A stretch of DNA of 64,000 bases from an uncultured Paracoccaceae bacterium. Lineage in GTDB: Bacteria; Pseudomonadota; Alphaproteobacteria; Rhodobacterales; Rhodobacteraceae. Positions 40,840 to 49,643 of this stretch are shown here, piece after piece. Below the pieces are notes generated by a model, which was given only the letters and a program-made list of their open reading frames with translations, was not told the origin of the DNA and made no database searches. The first letter of the stretch is position 1. Every line of letters starts with the position of its first letter. The stretch lies in assembly GCA_947494675.1 (NCBI GenBank), contig CANLVP010000002.1:496001-560000 (forward strand). Direction: 5' to 3'. A program made the translations under genes and the position numbers.

Positions 40840-42174
40840 TTACAAAAACACCCGCTCAATGCACCAATAGGCCGCGATCACGGCGATCAGGATCGACCCC
40901 GGCATCGCCACCATCTCGCGGTAGCTGTCAAAGCGTCCCACGACAACGGATGCCGCACAGAGCCCCAGCAAGACAGCGACCATGGCGATCAGCGGCACCA
41001 CCGCTTCGGCCAGATCAGGCGCCATGCCGGACACCGGAATGATCAGCGCCATCACCAGCAGCATCACCGCCAGATAGATTGCCGCCGTCGTCCGGCTTTC
41101 GGTGCCCTTCTCGCTGTATTCAATCGCCTTCATCACACAGACATAAGCCACGCCGATGACGGCCAGCTGGCCCACCTCGACGCCGATGTTAAAGCCGATC
41201 AACGCCGGTACGAACGTGCCTTCGGGCAATCCGAACTCTGCCAGGACAGAGGCAAAGCCAAGCCCGTGCAGCAGGCCAAACCCAAAGATGATGAACGGCC
41301 GCCAGCGCGACAGCCCATCGGTAAAGAGGTTTTCAACCGCCACATAGACAATCGACAGCGCGATCAACGGCTCAACAATGCTGCCCGGCACGGTGACATA
41401 TCCAAGTGCGGCTAGCGCCAAGGTGATCGTATGCGCCAACGTAAAGGCGCTGACCTGCCACAACAGCGGCCCCATGCGCGTGGACAAAAAGAACAGGCCC
41501 AGCACAAACAGAATGTGATCCAACCCCAAGGGCACAATGTGGTCAAAGCCCACGGGGACATAGTTGATAAAGGTCTGCAATGGACCCGCCTGATCGCCAC
41601 CCGCAAGGCTGATTGGCCCTGTGCCCTCACCCGACTGCAAATAGCCGTCATAAGGTGCTGGGACATCCATTTGCCGCAGCACAAGCGTGCCAAAGCTGCG
41701 ATCCCATGCAAATGATACCGTCTCGGCCCCTGCGGGCAAGTCCGCCGCGATCCGAATGGCAGAGGCGCGCGCGGTCTCGATATCGCCGATTTCACCACCC
41801 AAGGCTTCCACCAGCGTCAGCTCCAGCGGCACATCGTCCGCCGTCACGCTGATTTGCGCTGCCATCTGCGGCCAATATTCTTCGAACGCCGCCTGCAATG
41901 CGGCAGGTTCCAGCGCGCGCAACTCATCATAGGTTGCGGCTTGCGGTGCGTCATTGGTATCCAGCACTATGTCCTGATCGATCCCGGCGATAAAGCTTTC
42001 CATCGACAGACGCATGTCAAAGACCAACGTGTCGCCCTCTTGCCGCATATCGGCGATCGTCGGCAAAACTTCATGCGCCTGTGCCGTTGACGCGAGCGTG
42101 ATCCAAACCACCATCGCGCTTGACAATATCCAAGCCAATGCCACCCTTGTTGTCGTTATGAAGGATTTGCCCAT
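40840..42174 (-). CDS. HupE/UreJ-family membrane protein with periplasmic N-domain
   Basis: A 444-residue protein. After a signal peptide (RVALAWILSSAMVVWITLASTAQA), a periplasmic region of about 200 residues (HEVLPTIADMRQEGDTLVFDMRLSMESFIAG) leads to a C-terminal HupE/UreJ_2 domain of about seven helices (GFDHIVPLGLDHILFVLGLFFLSTRMGPLLWQVSAFTLAHTITLALAALG, then FGLLHGLGFASVL). His-rich helices GxDHIxFxxxL and FTxAHTITL are typical of presumed nickel/cobalt or metal transporters of this family. Its start codon overlaps that of the divergent DUF4198 gene (CATG), so the pair is probably co-regulated. Confidence 0.82.
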   Translation of the reverse strand: MGKSFITTTRVALAWILSSAMVVWITLASTAQAHEVLPTIADMRQEGDTLVFDMRLSMESFIAGIDQDIVLDTNDAPQAATYDELRALEPAALQAAFEEYWPQMAAQISVTADDVPLELTLVEALGGEIGDIETARASAIRIAADLPAGAETVSFAWDRSFGTLVLRQMDVPAPYDGYLQSGEGTGPISLAGGDQAGPLQTFINYVPVGFDHIVPLGLDHILFVLGLFFLSTRMGPLLWQVSAFTLAHTITLALAALGYVTVPGSIVEPLIALSIVYVAVENLFTDGLSRWRPFIIFGFGLLHGLGFASVLAEFGLPEGTFVPALIGFNIGVEVGQLAVIGVAYVCVMKAIEYSEKGTESRTTAAIYLAVMLLVMALIIPVSGMAPDLAEAVVPLIAMVAVLLGLCAASVVVGRFDSYREMVAMPGSILIAVIAAYWCIERVFL

Positions 42175-42973
42175 GCGTTTGCTCGCTCTTTTATTTGTCT
42201 TGCTGACTGCGCCTGTCACGGCGCATGAATTGTGGATCGAACCACGCGACTATCAGATTCCCGCAGACGGTAAAATGATTGCTGACCTTGTCAATGGGCA
42301 GGAGTTCGCAGGCACCAAACTTCCTTACCTGACCCAGCGCTTTGCCCATTTCGTGGACGTGGCGGGCGGCAAAGTTGCGCCTGTGACGGGCCGCAACGGT
42401 GACACGCCTGCGGTTGACCTCGCCGCGACGCCAGACGGGCTGCATGTGATCGCCTATCAGGCGCGCAATGCCACGGTGACCTATGAGAACTGGGAGAAGT
42501 TTCAAAAGTTTGTCGATCACAAAGACCTTGGTGACGCGCTGAGCAATCATCGCGCCCGCGGCATGCCAGAGGTCGACTTTATCGAAGTTTATTCCCGCTA
42601 TTCCAAATCTCTGATCGGCGTCGGCGGCAGCGCGGGGTCCGACCTGCGCACGGGGCTGGAGACCGAAATCGTGGCCCTCACCAACCCCTATACCGATGAT
42701 CTGTCGGGCGGCATGCAACTGCAGCTTTTCTACCGCCAGGACGTCCGCGCCAATGAACAGATTGAGATCTTTGAAAAGTCCCCCAGCGGCGCTGTGACGA
42801 TCTTTATGGTCCGCACCAATGGCCAAGGCATCGCAACCGTGCCGGTCAAACCGGGCCACAGCTATATGGCCGATGCCGTCGTGCTGCGTGAACCCTCTGA
42901 CGCGGTGGTGATCGACACCGGCGCGGCTTGGGAAACGCTCTGGGCCAACTTGACGTGGGGCGTGCCGGGCTGA
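42173..42973 (+). CDS. DUF4198 periplasmic protein
   Basis: A 266-residue secreted protein: signal peptide MRLLALLFVLLTAPVTA followed at once by HELWIEPRDYQIPADGKMIADLVNGQEFAGTKLPYLTQRF, a DUF4198 opening. Such proteins (CbiK/NikW-like) occur with Ni/Co uptake systems and carry a conserved N-terminal His. The start at 42173 follows AAGGA by seven bases; an in-frame ATG at 42158 is the alternative. It is divergent from the HupE-like gene, supporting a shared metal-related role. Substrate unknown. Confidence 0.78.
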   Translation: MRLLALLFVLLTAPVTAHELWIEPRDYQIPADGKMIADLVNGQEFAGTKLPYLTQRFAHFVDVAGGKVAPVTGRNGDTPAVDLAATPDGLHVIAYQARNATVTYENWEKFQKFVDHKDLGDALSNHRARGMPEVDFIEVYSRYSKSLIGVGGSAGSDLRTGLETEIVALTNPYTDDLSGGMQLQLFYRQDVRANEQIEIFEKSPSGAVTIFMVRTNGQGIATVPVKPGHSYMADAVVLREPSDAVVIDTGAAWETLWANLTWGVPG

Positions 42974-43015
42974 TCACCCCTTGCAGGGGCTGCGCGGCTG
43001 CGGCACACCAACGAG

Positions 43016-43909
43016 ATGACGCAACAACCTGATATCTTGTGCATTGGCTCTGTCCTGTGGGACGTGATTGGCCGTGCCGCCAGCCACATGCGCGTCGGCT
43101 CTGACGTGCCGGGGCGGATCACCCGCCTGCCCGGCGGCGTTGCGATGAACATCGCGATGACCCTGCGCCGTTTTGGTATGACGCCCGCCCTTCTGACGGC
43201 CATCGGCCGCGACGCCGAGGGCGACGAACTTGTCGCTGAGGCGCAGCGCATGGGGCTGATCTGCGATCACATTTACCGGTCCGAGGATTTGCCGACGGAC
43301 GTCTATATGGCGATCGAAGGGGCCAATGGCCTGATCGCTGCCATCGCTGACGCCCATTCGCTCGAAGCGGCTGGCCTGCGTATCCTGCAACCGATGCGCA
43401 ATGGCGCCATCGCCCGCGAAGGCGCACCCTTCCCCGGCCCCATCGCATTGGACGGCAACCTCACAGTGGACGTGCTGCAGACCATTGCCACCTCGCCGCT
43501 CTTTGACGGCTGCGACCTGCGTGTGGCCCCCGCCTCCCCCGGAAAGGCCGAGCGCCTTCTCACCTTGATGAACCGCCCCGCCACAACGCTTTACGTGAAC
43601 CTCGAAGAGGCGGGGCTTTTGTGCCAAACCACCTTTGACAGCTCTGCTGCAGGGGCCGCGGGCCTGATCAAACGCGGCGCGCACCGGGTGCTGGTCACTG
43701 ACGGCGGCAATTCCGCTTCTGAAGGTCTGGCAGGCGACATCATCACCCAAACCCCGCCCGACGTGCTTGTCACCCGCGTGACCGGCGCGGGTGACACCTT
43801 TATGGCCGCCCACATCGCGTCAGAGGTGCAAGGCATGGACCGCGCCGCCGCCCTGACCCGTGCCCTGCAAGCCGCCGCCACCTATGTATCCGGAGAGACC
43901 CCGCTGTGA
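43016..43909 (+). CDS. psuK: PfkB-family kinase, probable pseudouridine kinase
   Basis: A 297-residue ribokinase-like kinase: ILCIGSVLWDVIGRA, LPGGVAMNIAMTLRRFGM (substrate-binding GG), then the C-terminal PfkB signature DVLVTRVTGAGDTFMAAHI with catalytic Asp. It overlaps psuG by GTGA. Together they degrade pseudouridine from RNA turnover: this kinase makes pseudouridine 5'-phosphate, which psuG cleaves to uracil and ribose 5-phosphate. Assignment to pseudouridine rests on the neighbour. A pseudouridine transporter is not present here. Confidence 0.88.
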   Translation: MTQQPDILCIGSVLWDVIGRAASHMRVGSDVPGRITRLPGGVAMNIAMTLRRFGMTPALLTAIGRDAEGDELVAEAQRMGLICDHIYRSEDLPTDVYMAIEGANGLIAAIADAHSLEAAGLRILQPMRNGAIAREGAPFPGPIALDGNLTVDVLQTIATSPLFDGCDLRVAPASPGKAERLLTLMNRPATTLYVNLEEAGLLCQTTFDSSAAGAAGLIKRGAHRVLVTDGGNSASEGLAGDIITQTPPDVLVTRVTGAGDTFMAAHIASEVQGMDRAAALTRALQAAATYVSGETPL

Positions 43910-44823
43910 TCCCCATCCACGACAGCCCCGCCGTCGCCGCCGCCCGCGCCGCTGGCACACCGATTGTCGCCCTTGAAAGCACGATCATCACCCACGGCAT
44001 GCCCTACCCGCAAAACGTCGAAACGGCGCGTCTGGTTGAGGCTGAGGTCCGCGCCCATGGCGCCACCCCCGCCACCATCGCGGTGCTGGACGGTAAGCTC
44101 TGCATTGGGCTGGACGATGTGCAGTTGGAAGCACTCGCGCAGGCCAAAGACGTCGCCAAGCTCAGCCGCGCCGATATCGCCGCCTGCATCGCCCTGGGCG
44201 GCACCGGGGCCACAACTGTCGCGGCAACCATGATTGCGGCGAACCTCGCGGGCATTTCGGTCTTTGCCACCGGCGGCATCGGTGGCGTGCATCGCGGGGC
44301 CGAAGACAGCTTTGACATCTCGGCCGACCTGCAGGAACTGGCCCAAACACCTGTGACCGTCGTGGCTGCCGGGGCCAAGGCGATCCTCGATCTTCCCAAA
44401 ACCTTCGAAGTGCTCGAAACCCTCGGCGTCCCGGTCATTGCCTACGGCCAGGACATGCTGCCCGCCTTTTGGTCGCGCACATCCGATATGACCGCCCCCC
44501 TGCGCATGGACACCGCCGCGCAAATCGCCGCGGCACAAATCATCCGCAGCGCCATGGGTCTGTCGGGCGGCCAATTGATCTGCAACCCGATCCCGGCGGA
44601 CGCACAAATCCCCGCCGCCGATCTGGCCCCGATCATCGCCCAAGCCTTGTCAGAGGCCGCAGCCCAGAACATCAGCGCCAAGGCGGTCACACCTTTCTTG
44701 CTGGACCGAATTTTTCACCTGACCGAAGGCCGCTCGCTGGAGGCTAATATTGCCCTTGTTCTGAACAATGCGCGTCTTGCGGCGGCAATTGCGGCTGAAA
44801 TCGCCGACAAATCGGGCCAATAG
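43906..44823 (+). CDS. psuG: Pseudouridine-5'-phosphate glycosidase
   Basis: A 305-residue PsuG (indigoidine synthase A-like). Blocks IVALESTIITHGMPYPQNVETARLVEAEVRAHGATPATIAVLDGKLCIGL, KLSRADIAACIALGGTGATTVAATMIAANLAGISVFATGGIGGVHRGAEDSFDISADLQEL and VIAYGQDMLPAFWSRTS are diagnostic, including the catalytic Lys and Mn-site Asp regions. It starts with GTG overlapping psuK. Length is normal. Confidence 0.95.
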   Translation: MIPIHDSPAVAAARAAGTPIVALESTIITHGMPYPQNVETARLVEAEVRAHGATPATIAVLDGKLCIGLDDVQLEALAQAKDVAKLSRADIAACIALGGTGATTVAATMIAANLAGISVFATGGIGGVHRGAEDSFDISADLQELAQTPVTVVAAGAKAILDLPKTFEVLETLGVPVIAYGQDMLPAFWSRTSDMTAPLRMDTAAQIAAAQIIRSAMGLSGGQLICNPIPADAQIPAADLAPIIAQALSEAAAQNISAKAVTPFLLDRIFHLTEGRSLEANIALVLNNARLAAAIAAEIADKSGQ

Positions 44824-44888
44824 CCATCCGGCCTTGTGGCCTGCGCCCGCGCCGCCTACATCAGCGTTAAGAATTCGCGACGAAAGAA

Positions 44889-45617
44889 ATGATGCAAGAC
44901 GACCCGCAACTGACCGAAAGCCAGCGCCTGCGCAAGCCGGGTCTCTTGTCGCGCCTGCGCAGCAACTTTCTCGCCGGTCTGATCATCGTCGCACCCATCG
45001 GCATGACCTTCTGGCTGATCTACACCGTCGTTGGTTGGATCGACAGCTGGGTCTGGCCCTTTGTCCCGAACTACTACCAGCCCGAGGCCTTGGTGAACCG
45101 CTATCTGGTGCCCGAAGGCGCGGACCCGGTGACCATCAACGTGCGCGGCGTCGGCGTGGTGATCTTTCTGCTGTTCACCGTCTTTGTCGGCTGGCTTGGC
45201 AAGGGTCTGATTGGCCGGTCGTTCCTGCGATGGGCCGAGCGGATCGTCGACCGGATGCCCGTCGTGCGGTCGATCTACAATGGCGTCAAACAAATCGCCG
45301 AAACGGTATTTTCCCAGCGCGACACCTCTTTCGACAAGGCCTGCCTGATCGAATATCCGCGCAAGGGCATCTGGGCCATCGCCTTTATCTCGACCAATGC
45401 CAAAGGCGAGGTGAAGGCCAAACTCCCTGGTGAAGACGACATCGCCACGGTCTTCCTGCCGACCACGCCAAACCCCACTTCGGGCTTTTTGCTGTTCCTG
45501 CCGCGCAGCGACGTGATCGAGCTTGATATGACCGTAGAAGACGCCGCGAAACTGGTGATCTCAGCCGGGCTTGTCTATCCCAACGGCAAAGACCCAACGA
45601 CCCCGCCGGATGCTTAG
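44889..45617 (+). CDS. DUF502 membrane protein
   Basis: A 242-residue DUF502 protein with two membrane helices (NFLAGLIIVAPIGMTFWLIYTVVGWI near 25-50 and GVGVVIFLLFTVFVGWLGKGLIG near 85-105). The family block RIVDRMPVVRSIYNGVKQIAETV follows, then a soluble domain with FLPTTPNPTSGFLLFLPRSDV. Function is unknown; a membrane-trafficking or stress role has been suggested for plant homologues (LCV). It overlaps the next gene by eight bases. Confidence 0.88.
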   Translation: MMQDDPQLTESQRLRKPGLLSRLRSNFLAGLIIVAPIGMTFWLIYTVVGWIDSWVWPFVPNYYQPEALVNRYLVPEGADPVTINVRGVGVVIFLLFTVFVGWLGKGLIGRSFLRWAERIVDRMPVVRSIYNGVKQIAETVFSQRDTSFDKACLIEYPRKGIWAIAFISTNAKGEVKAKLPGEDDIATVFLPTTPNPTSGFLLFLPRSDVIELDMTVEDAAKLVISAGLVYPNGKDPTTPPDA

Positions 45618-46209
45618 CGCCGCTGCGACGGGGTTTGCCACCGCCTTTGCCCTGATCCTCGCCATTGGTGCCCAAAACGCGTTTGTCCTGCGCCAGGGTC
45701 TCGCGCGGCAGCACGTCTTTTGGCTTTGCCTGCTTTGCGCCGTCTCTGATGCGATTCTCATCACCGCCGGGGTTTTGGGCTTTGGCGTGCTGGTCACACA
45801 ATACCCCGCCCTGCCGCAGATCATGGCATGGGGTGGCGCAGCTTTCCTGATCGTCTATGGCGCGATGCGGTTCTGGGCCGCTTGGCAAGGCCAATACGAC
45901 ATGCAAGTCAGCGGCCAGTCCAAGGGGTTGTGGGCCACGCTCGCAACCGGTGCCGCCTTCACCTGGCTCAACCCGCATGTCTATCTGGACACGCTGGCGC
46001 TGATCGGCGCAATCTCGACCGCTTACCTAGGGGCTGCGAAACTGGCCTTTGGCGTCGGTGCTGTCACCTCATCCTTCGTATTCTTCTTTGGGCTGGGCTA
46101 TGGCGCGCGCCTGCTGACGCCCATCATGCAATCGGCGCGCTCATGGCGCGTGCTGGACGTGCTGATCGGGCTGGTCATGTGGGCGCTGGCGATCAAGCTT
46201 TTGGCCTAG
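45610..46209 (+). CDS. argO: LysE/ArgO-family amino acid exporter
   Basis: A 199-residue membrane exporter with the family hallmark FALILAIGAQNAFVLRQGLARQHVF, followed by GAAFTWLNPHVYLDTLALIGAIS. Six hydrophobic segments are visible. It exports lysine or arginine to avoid toxic build-up. I start at the ATG at 45610, overlapping the DUF502 gene; the track start 45571 precedes it by 13 residues. No LysG/ArgP regulator is adjacent. Its stop overlaps that of the convergent patatin gene (CTAG). Confidence 0.88.
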   Translation: MLSAAATGFATAFALILAIGAQNAFVLRQGLARQHVFWLCLLCAVSDAILITAGVLGFGVLVTQYPALPQIMAWGGAAFLIVYGAMRFWAAWQGQYDMQVSGQSKGLWATLATGAAFTWLNPHVYLDTLALIGAISTAYLGAAKLAFGVGAVTSSFVFFFGLGYGARLLTPIMQSARSWRVLDVLIGLVMWALAIKLLA

Positions 46210-47243
46210 GCAAACATCGTCTCAAGATCGACGCTGCTACGCTTGCCGATATCGGCCTTGTGACCGGTTAAGAACTGATCCGCCGCCGCCTGCCCCGCCG
46301 CCTTTAGGCGCGCCAGAACAACGGCATTCGGGATCGTCTTGGTCGCCACATTCAAATCATTCATCAACGCATCATCAGCAATCATATGCACCAGCACGTT
46401 CTTCATCGTGCCCTTTTCGACCGTGCCATCCGCAATCAACCGCCGCACAAAATCAATCGCCCGCAACTCGCGCAACAGCGAGGTGTTAAAGCTGATCTCA
46501 TTGATCCGGTTGGCAATCGCCTGTGGGTCGGTCGGTAACGCCTCGCGGTGCAGCGGGTTGATATTCACCACCACAATATCGTCGGGCAAATCGCGCGCGA
46601 ACAGCGGAAAAAGCGCGGGGTTCCCGGTATAGCCCCCATCCCAAAACGCCTCTTTATTGCCGGTGGCGGGATCAACAAACTCCACCGCTTGAAAGAGCGT
46701 GGGCAAACAGGCCGAGGCCATGATCGCCTCTGGCGAAATCTCATCTCCGCTGAACACCCGGATCTTGCCGGTGCGCACGTTGGTGGCGCAAATATTGATC
46801 TGCGGCCCATCGTCCGCGCAGACCTTGTCATAGCTGAATTGTTCCACAATCCGCCGCAACGGGTTCTGCAGCATTGGCCCATAGACATAGGGCGACATCA
46901 TCCGCGTGGTCAGGTCAAGCGTTTGATAAGGTAGCGAATATTCCATCGCCTTGGCCCAGAACGGGGCCGTCGCGCCCAAGGCACTGACCCATTCCGACAA
47001 CCCCTCATCCGTGATCGCACCGACCTGCCCCCAGAGCCAATCCAGATTGGCCCGCGCACCGGCGCGCCCATCCAAGATCATGCCAGCCTTGAGGGCGGCG
47101 GCATTCAGCGCCCCGGCAGAGGTGCCGGAAATCGCGGCAATCTCAACCTCTTCATCTTGCAGAATGCGGTCCAACACGCCCCAGGTGAACGCCCCATGCG
47201 CGCCACCGCCTTGCAAGGCCAGATTGATCCGTTTGACTGCCAT
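46206..47243 (-). CDS. Patatin-like phospholipase
   Basis: A 345-residue patatin. The oxyanion hole is LALQGGGAHGAFTWGVLD, the nucleophile elbow is AISGTSAGALNAAAL (GxSxG) and the catalytic Asp lies in FWDGGYTGNPALFP. It hydrolyses acyl ester bonds of lipids. It sits ten bases downstream of bdhA on the same strand. This pairing occurs in polyhydroxybutyrate-using alphaproteobacteria and hints at a lipid or PHB mobilisation unit. No signal peptide is seen. Confidence 0.9.
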   Translation of the reverse strand: MAVKRINLALQGGGAHGAFTWGVLDRILQDEEVEIAAISGTSAGALNAAALKAGMILDGRAGARANLDWLWGQVGAITDEGLSEWVSALGATAPFWAKAMEYSLPYQTLDLTTRMMSPYVYGPMLQNPLRRIVEQFSYDKVCADDGPQINICATNVRTGKIRVFSGDEISPEAIMASACLPTLFQAVEFVDPATGNKEAFWDGGYTGNPALFPLFARDLPDDIVVVNINPLHREALPTDPQAIANRINEISFNTSLLRELRAIDFVRRLIADGTVEKGTMKNVLVHMIADDALMNDLNVATKTIPNAVVLARLKAAGQAAADQFLTGHKADIGKRSSVDLETMFA

Positions 47244-47252
47244 GAGAGGTCC

Positions 47253-48026
47253 CTATTGCGCGGTCCAGCCGCCATCGGCTGCAATTGATGTGCCCGTGAT
47301 CTGTGACGCGGCATCCGAGCACAGGAAGGTCACAATGCCACCAAGCTGTTCCACGGTCATGAATTCCTTCGAAGGTTGCTTGGCCAGGATCACCTTCTCA
47401 ATCGCCTCGTCTTCCGAAATTCCGTACTCCTTTGCTGTCGCAGGAATTTGCGATTCAACCAGCGGCGTTAGGACGTAACCGGGGCAAATTGCATTGGCCG
47501 TGATCGGTTCCTTGGCCGTCTCAAGTCCCACGACCTTGGTCATGCCGACGACGCCATGTTTGGCGGTGACATAGGCAGATTTGAACGGGCTTGCCCGCAA
47601 TCCATGTGCCGATGAAATGTTGATGACCCGGCCCCAGCCCGCAGCCCTCATCATCGGCAAAGCGGCCGCCGTGGTATGAAACGCCGACGACATGTTGATC
47701 GCAATGATTGCGTCCCACTTGCTGATCGGAAAATCCTCGATCGCGGCGACATGCTGGATGCCCGCGTTGTTGATCAGGATATCGCAAGCGCCTGCATCAC
47801 TGATCAGGCGGCGGCAATCCTCGGCCTTGGACATATCGGCAGCGACATATTTCGCCTCTACGCCGTGTTCCTTGGCAATCTCCGCGGCCAGCGCATGGTC
47901 TTCGTCGCGGTCGGTAAAGGAATTCAGCACCACATTGGCCCCGGCCTTGGCCATCGCGTGAGCCACGCCCAAACCGATGCCAGAGTTTGATCCGGTGATC
48001 ACTGCGGTCTTGTTCGTCAATGTCAT
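47253..48026 (-). CDS. bdhA: 3-hydroxybutyrate dehydrogenase
   Basis: A 257-residue SDR: VITGSNSGIGLGVAHAMAKAGANVVLNSF (NAD-binding), DILINNAGIQHVAAIEDFP, INISSAHGLRASPFKSAYVTAKHGVVGMTKVVGLE (catalytic Ser-Tyr-Lys; the HGLxASxxKSAYVxAKHG block is typical of BdhA) and a PGYVLTPLVE loop. It converts 3-hydroxybutyrate to acetoacetate in PHB breakdown. It is the first gene of the unit with patatin. A possible -10 TATAGT lies at 48053-48058. Confidence 0.92.
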   Translation of the reverse strand: MTLTNKTAVITGSNSGIGLGVAHAMAKAGANVVLNSFTDRDEDHALAAEIAKEHGVEAKYVAADMSKAEDCRRLISDAGACDILINNAGIQHVAAIEDFPISKWDAIIAINMSSAFHTTAAALPMMRAAGWGRVINISSAHGLRASPFKSAYVTAKHGVVGMTKVVGLETAKEPITANAICPGYVLTPLVESQIPATAKEYGISEDEAIEKVILAKQPSKEFMTVEQLGGIVTFLCSDAASQITGTSIAADGGWTAQ

Positions 48027-48142
48027 AAGGTCGCTCCTTCGTGTTTGCGGATACTATAATGCTGCAACTGCGAAAGAACATGCCCATTCGGCGCGATCTG
48101 CCGTGGGGGAAAGGCGGGGCCGGCCTGCAGCCCCGCATGGTC

Positions 48143-49303
48143 TTAGGTCAATGTGATGTCTGGGACAGCGATGAAGTTGGCGATGTCCAATTCAACAAGA
48201 TCGACGTCTTTGATAATGACCCGCTGACCCGTCGTGGCATCGGTAAAGCGGATGTCATCACCGACCTCAACCGATTGCGCCAAGAATGACATATAGTCCG
48301 CGAGCGCATCATTCCCGCCAAAAAAGCTCCCGAAACTCAGGCCAAGGACATCTTCGGTGACGTCAAAATCGCGGATGGTTGAAATGTGGCTCGCCCGCGA
48401 TGGCCCGCTGCTTGCAGGATCAAAGATATCAACACCAACGAAAAGGAACGTATCGCTATCGTCCCCGCCATAAAGCTGGTTCCGACCCGGCCCCATCGCG
48501 ATCAGGTCTTCACCCTCACCGCCACGGACAATATCGTTGCCTTCGCCCGTATAGATCGTGTCGTTGTTCGCGCCGCCAAAGATGCGGTCGTTCCCTTCGG
48601 ACATAATGATAAAGTCGTCCCCGCTGCCGCCAAAGACGACATCGTCGCCCGTGGTGCCCGTCGCGGAGCTGCCCGATTGCGTCGCTTGAAGAAGATCGTT
48701 CCCTGCGCCGAGACGGACGATATTGTCACCTTCCAAACCAAAAACGGTGTCGTTGCCGCTGCCTGCATTGATCATATCATTGCCGTCGCCACCCACGATA
48801 AAATCGCCATCGCCGCCGCCAAAGATGTCGTCGTTGCCGTCACCGCCAAAAATATCATCCCGGCCAGCACCACCGACCAACATATCATCGCCGCCCAGCC
48901 CGCTTAGCCCGGTGCCTGTCGCACTCGCATGCAGCACATCGTCCGACAATGGCGACCCTTCCAGCCCGCCGCCCATCAGGTCGACAAACGTGGCCCCCTC
49001 AAAGGCCTCAAAAACGGCCTGATAGCTGGCGCTTGGGTCCGTTGACGTTGCTGTTGCCAATAAACCGGGCAACACGCTGGAAAGTGCAGCGACATCCGAC
49101 ACCGGCAAATCGCGCAGCAAGGTTACAGCGACCCCATCAACGAACAACTTCACACTGCTGATTGTGCCCGTCACCGGAACATCAAAGCCGCCGTTCGGGC
49201 CATAGGTAAAACCAGTCCCAAAGATATGGACCCCGGAAAATCCGTCGATGATTTCACCCAAGCGGTAAAAGGTTGGTGTTGTTGCAAAACTGGTCACTGC
49301 CAT
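48143..49303 (-). CDS. RTX (hemolysin-type calcium-binding repeat) secreted protein
   Basis: A 386-residue protein. After an N-terminal domain of about 125 residues there are many glycine/aspartate nonapeptides (LGGDDMLVGGAGRDDIFGGDGNDDIFGGGDGDFIVGGDGNDMINAGSGNDTVFG, then GGSGDDFII and GGEGEDLIAMGPG). These bind calcium in a beta-roll. A C-terminal region with FLFVGVDIFDPAS and DFDVTEDVLGLS resembles type-I secretion-targeted peptides. No T1SS genes are nearby. N-terminal function unknown. Confidence 0.88.
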   Translation of the reverse strand: MAVTSFATTPTFYRLGEIIDGFSGVHIFGTGFTYGPNGGFDVPVTGTISSVKLFVDGVAVTLLRDLPVSDVAALSSVLPGLLATATSTDPSASYQAVFEAFEGATFVDLMGGGLEGSPLSDDVLHASATGTGLSGLGGDDMLVGGAGRDDIFGGDGNDDIFGGGDGDFIVGGDGNDMINAGSGNDTVFGLEGDNIVRLGAGNDLLQATQSGSSATGTTGDDVVFGGSGDDFIIMSEGNDRIFGGANNDTIYTGEGNDIVRGGEGEDLIAMGPGRNQLYGGDDSDTFLFVGVDIFDPASSGPSRASHISTIRDFDVTEDVLGLSFGSFFGGNDALADYMSFLAQSVEVGDDIRFTDATTGQRVIIKDVDLVELDIANFIAVPDITLT

Positions 49304-49452
49304 TCGATCTCTCCAATTATCATTATCGGCAAATTGACCAGCACTTGACCCATGGTCAACGGCGCAAGATGGCCGTGGAGATTTTATTTGTCTGTGTGTT
49401 GAATGGGTTGGAACACCTCAACCCGCGACCCGACCCCACCACCGATCAGACC

Positions 49453-49529
49453 AAAAAAAAACGCCAGCACGAAGCTGGCGTTAAGTTATTGAGGCAGGTT
49501 TCATACAGGCAAGAAACCTATCGAGCAGT
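49453..49529 (-). ncRNA. Candidate small RNA with strong terminator
   Basis: The 340-base gap between the RTX gene and the YejA-like gene contains a minus-strand unit of about 77 nt. It has a promoter (49536-49564), then the stem AGGTTTC...GAAACCT with a ten-base loop TTGCCTGTAT. A linker GCCTCAATAACTTA and an ACGCCAGC-TTCGT-GCTGGCGT hairpin followed by nine T complete it. This is the layout of a Hfq-type sRNA. The overlapping track ORF 49481-49741 is not convincing. I do not recognise the family. The rest of the gap (49304-49452, 49565-49643) shows nothing further. Confidence 0.6.
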
Positions 49530-49535
49530 GATGCC

Positions 49536-49564
49536 TTTATAAGCAATGACTTGCGCGCCGCCAA
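49536..49564 (-). promoter_or_regulatory. Promoter of the candidate small RNA
   Basis: Minus-strand TTGGCG (49559-49564), a 17-bp spacer and TATAAA (49536-49541). This is the best -10 match seen in the gap and points at the terminated unit downstream. Confidence 0.55.
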
Positions 49565-49643
49565 GCTAAAAGTTTGAAAAGCCTTGCAACCCTCTTTACG
49601 CTCAAAGTCCAAGCACACAGGGACCAGAGGGATTGTCGCCAAA

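Noticed and set aside
48386-48907. 173-residue plus-strand ORF opposite the RTX gene
   Set aside because: Low-complexity shadow of the glycine/aspartate nonapeptides.
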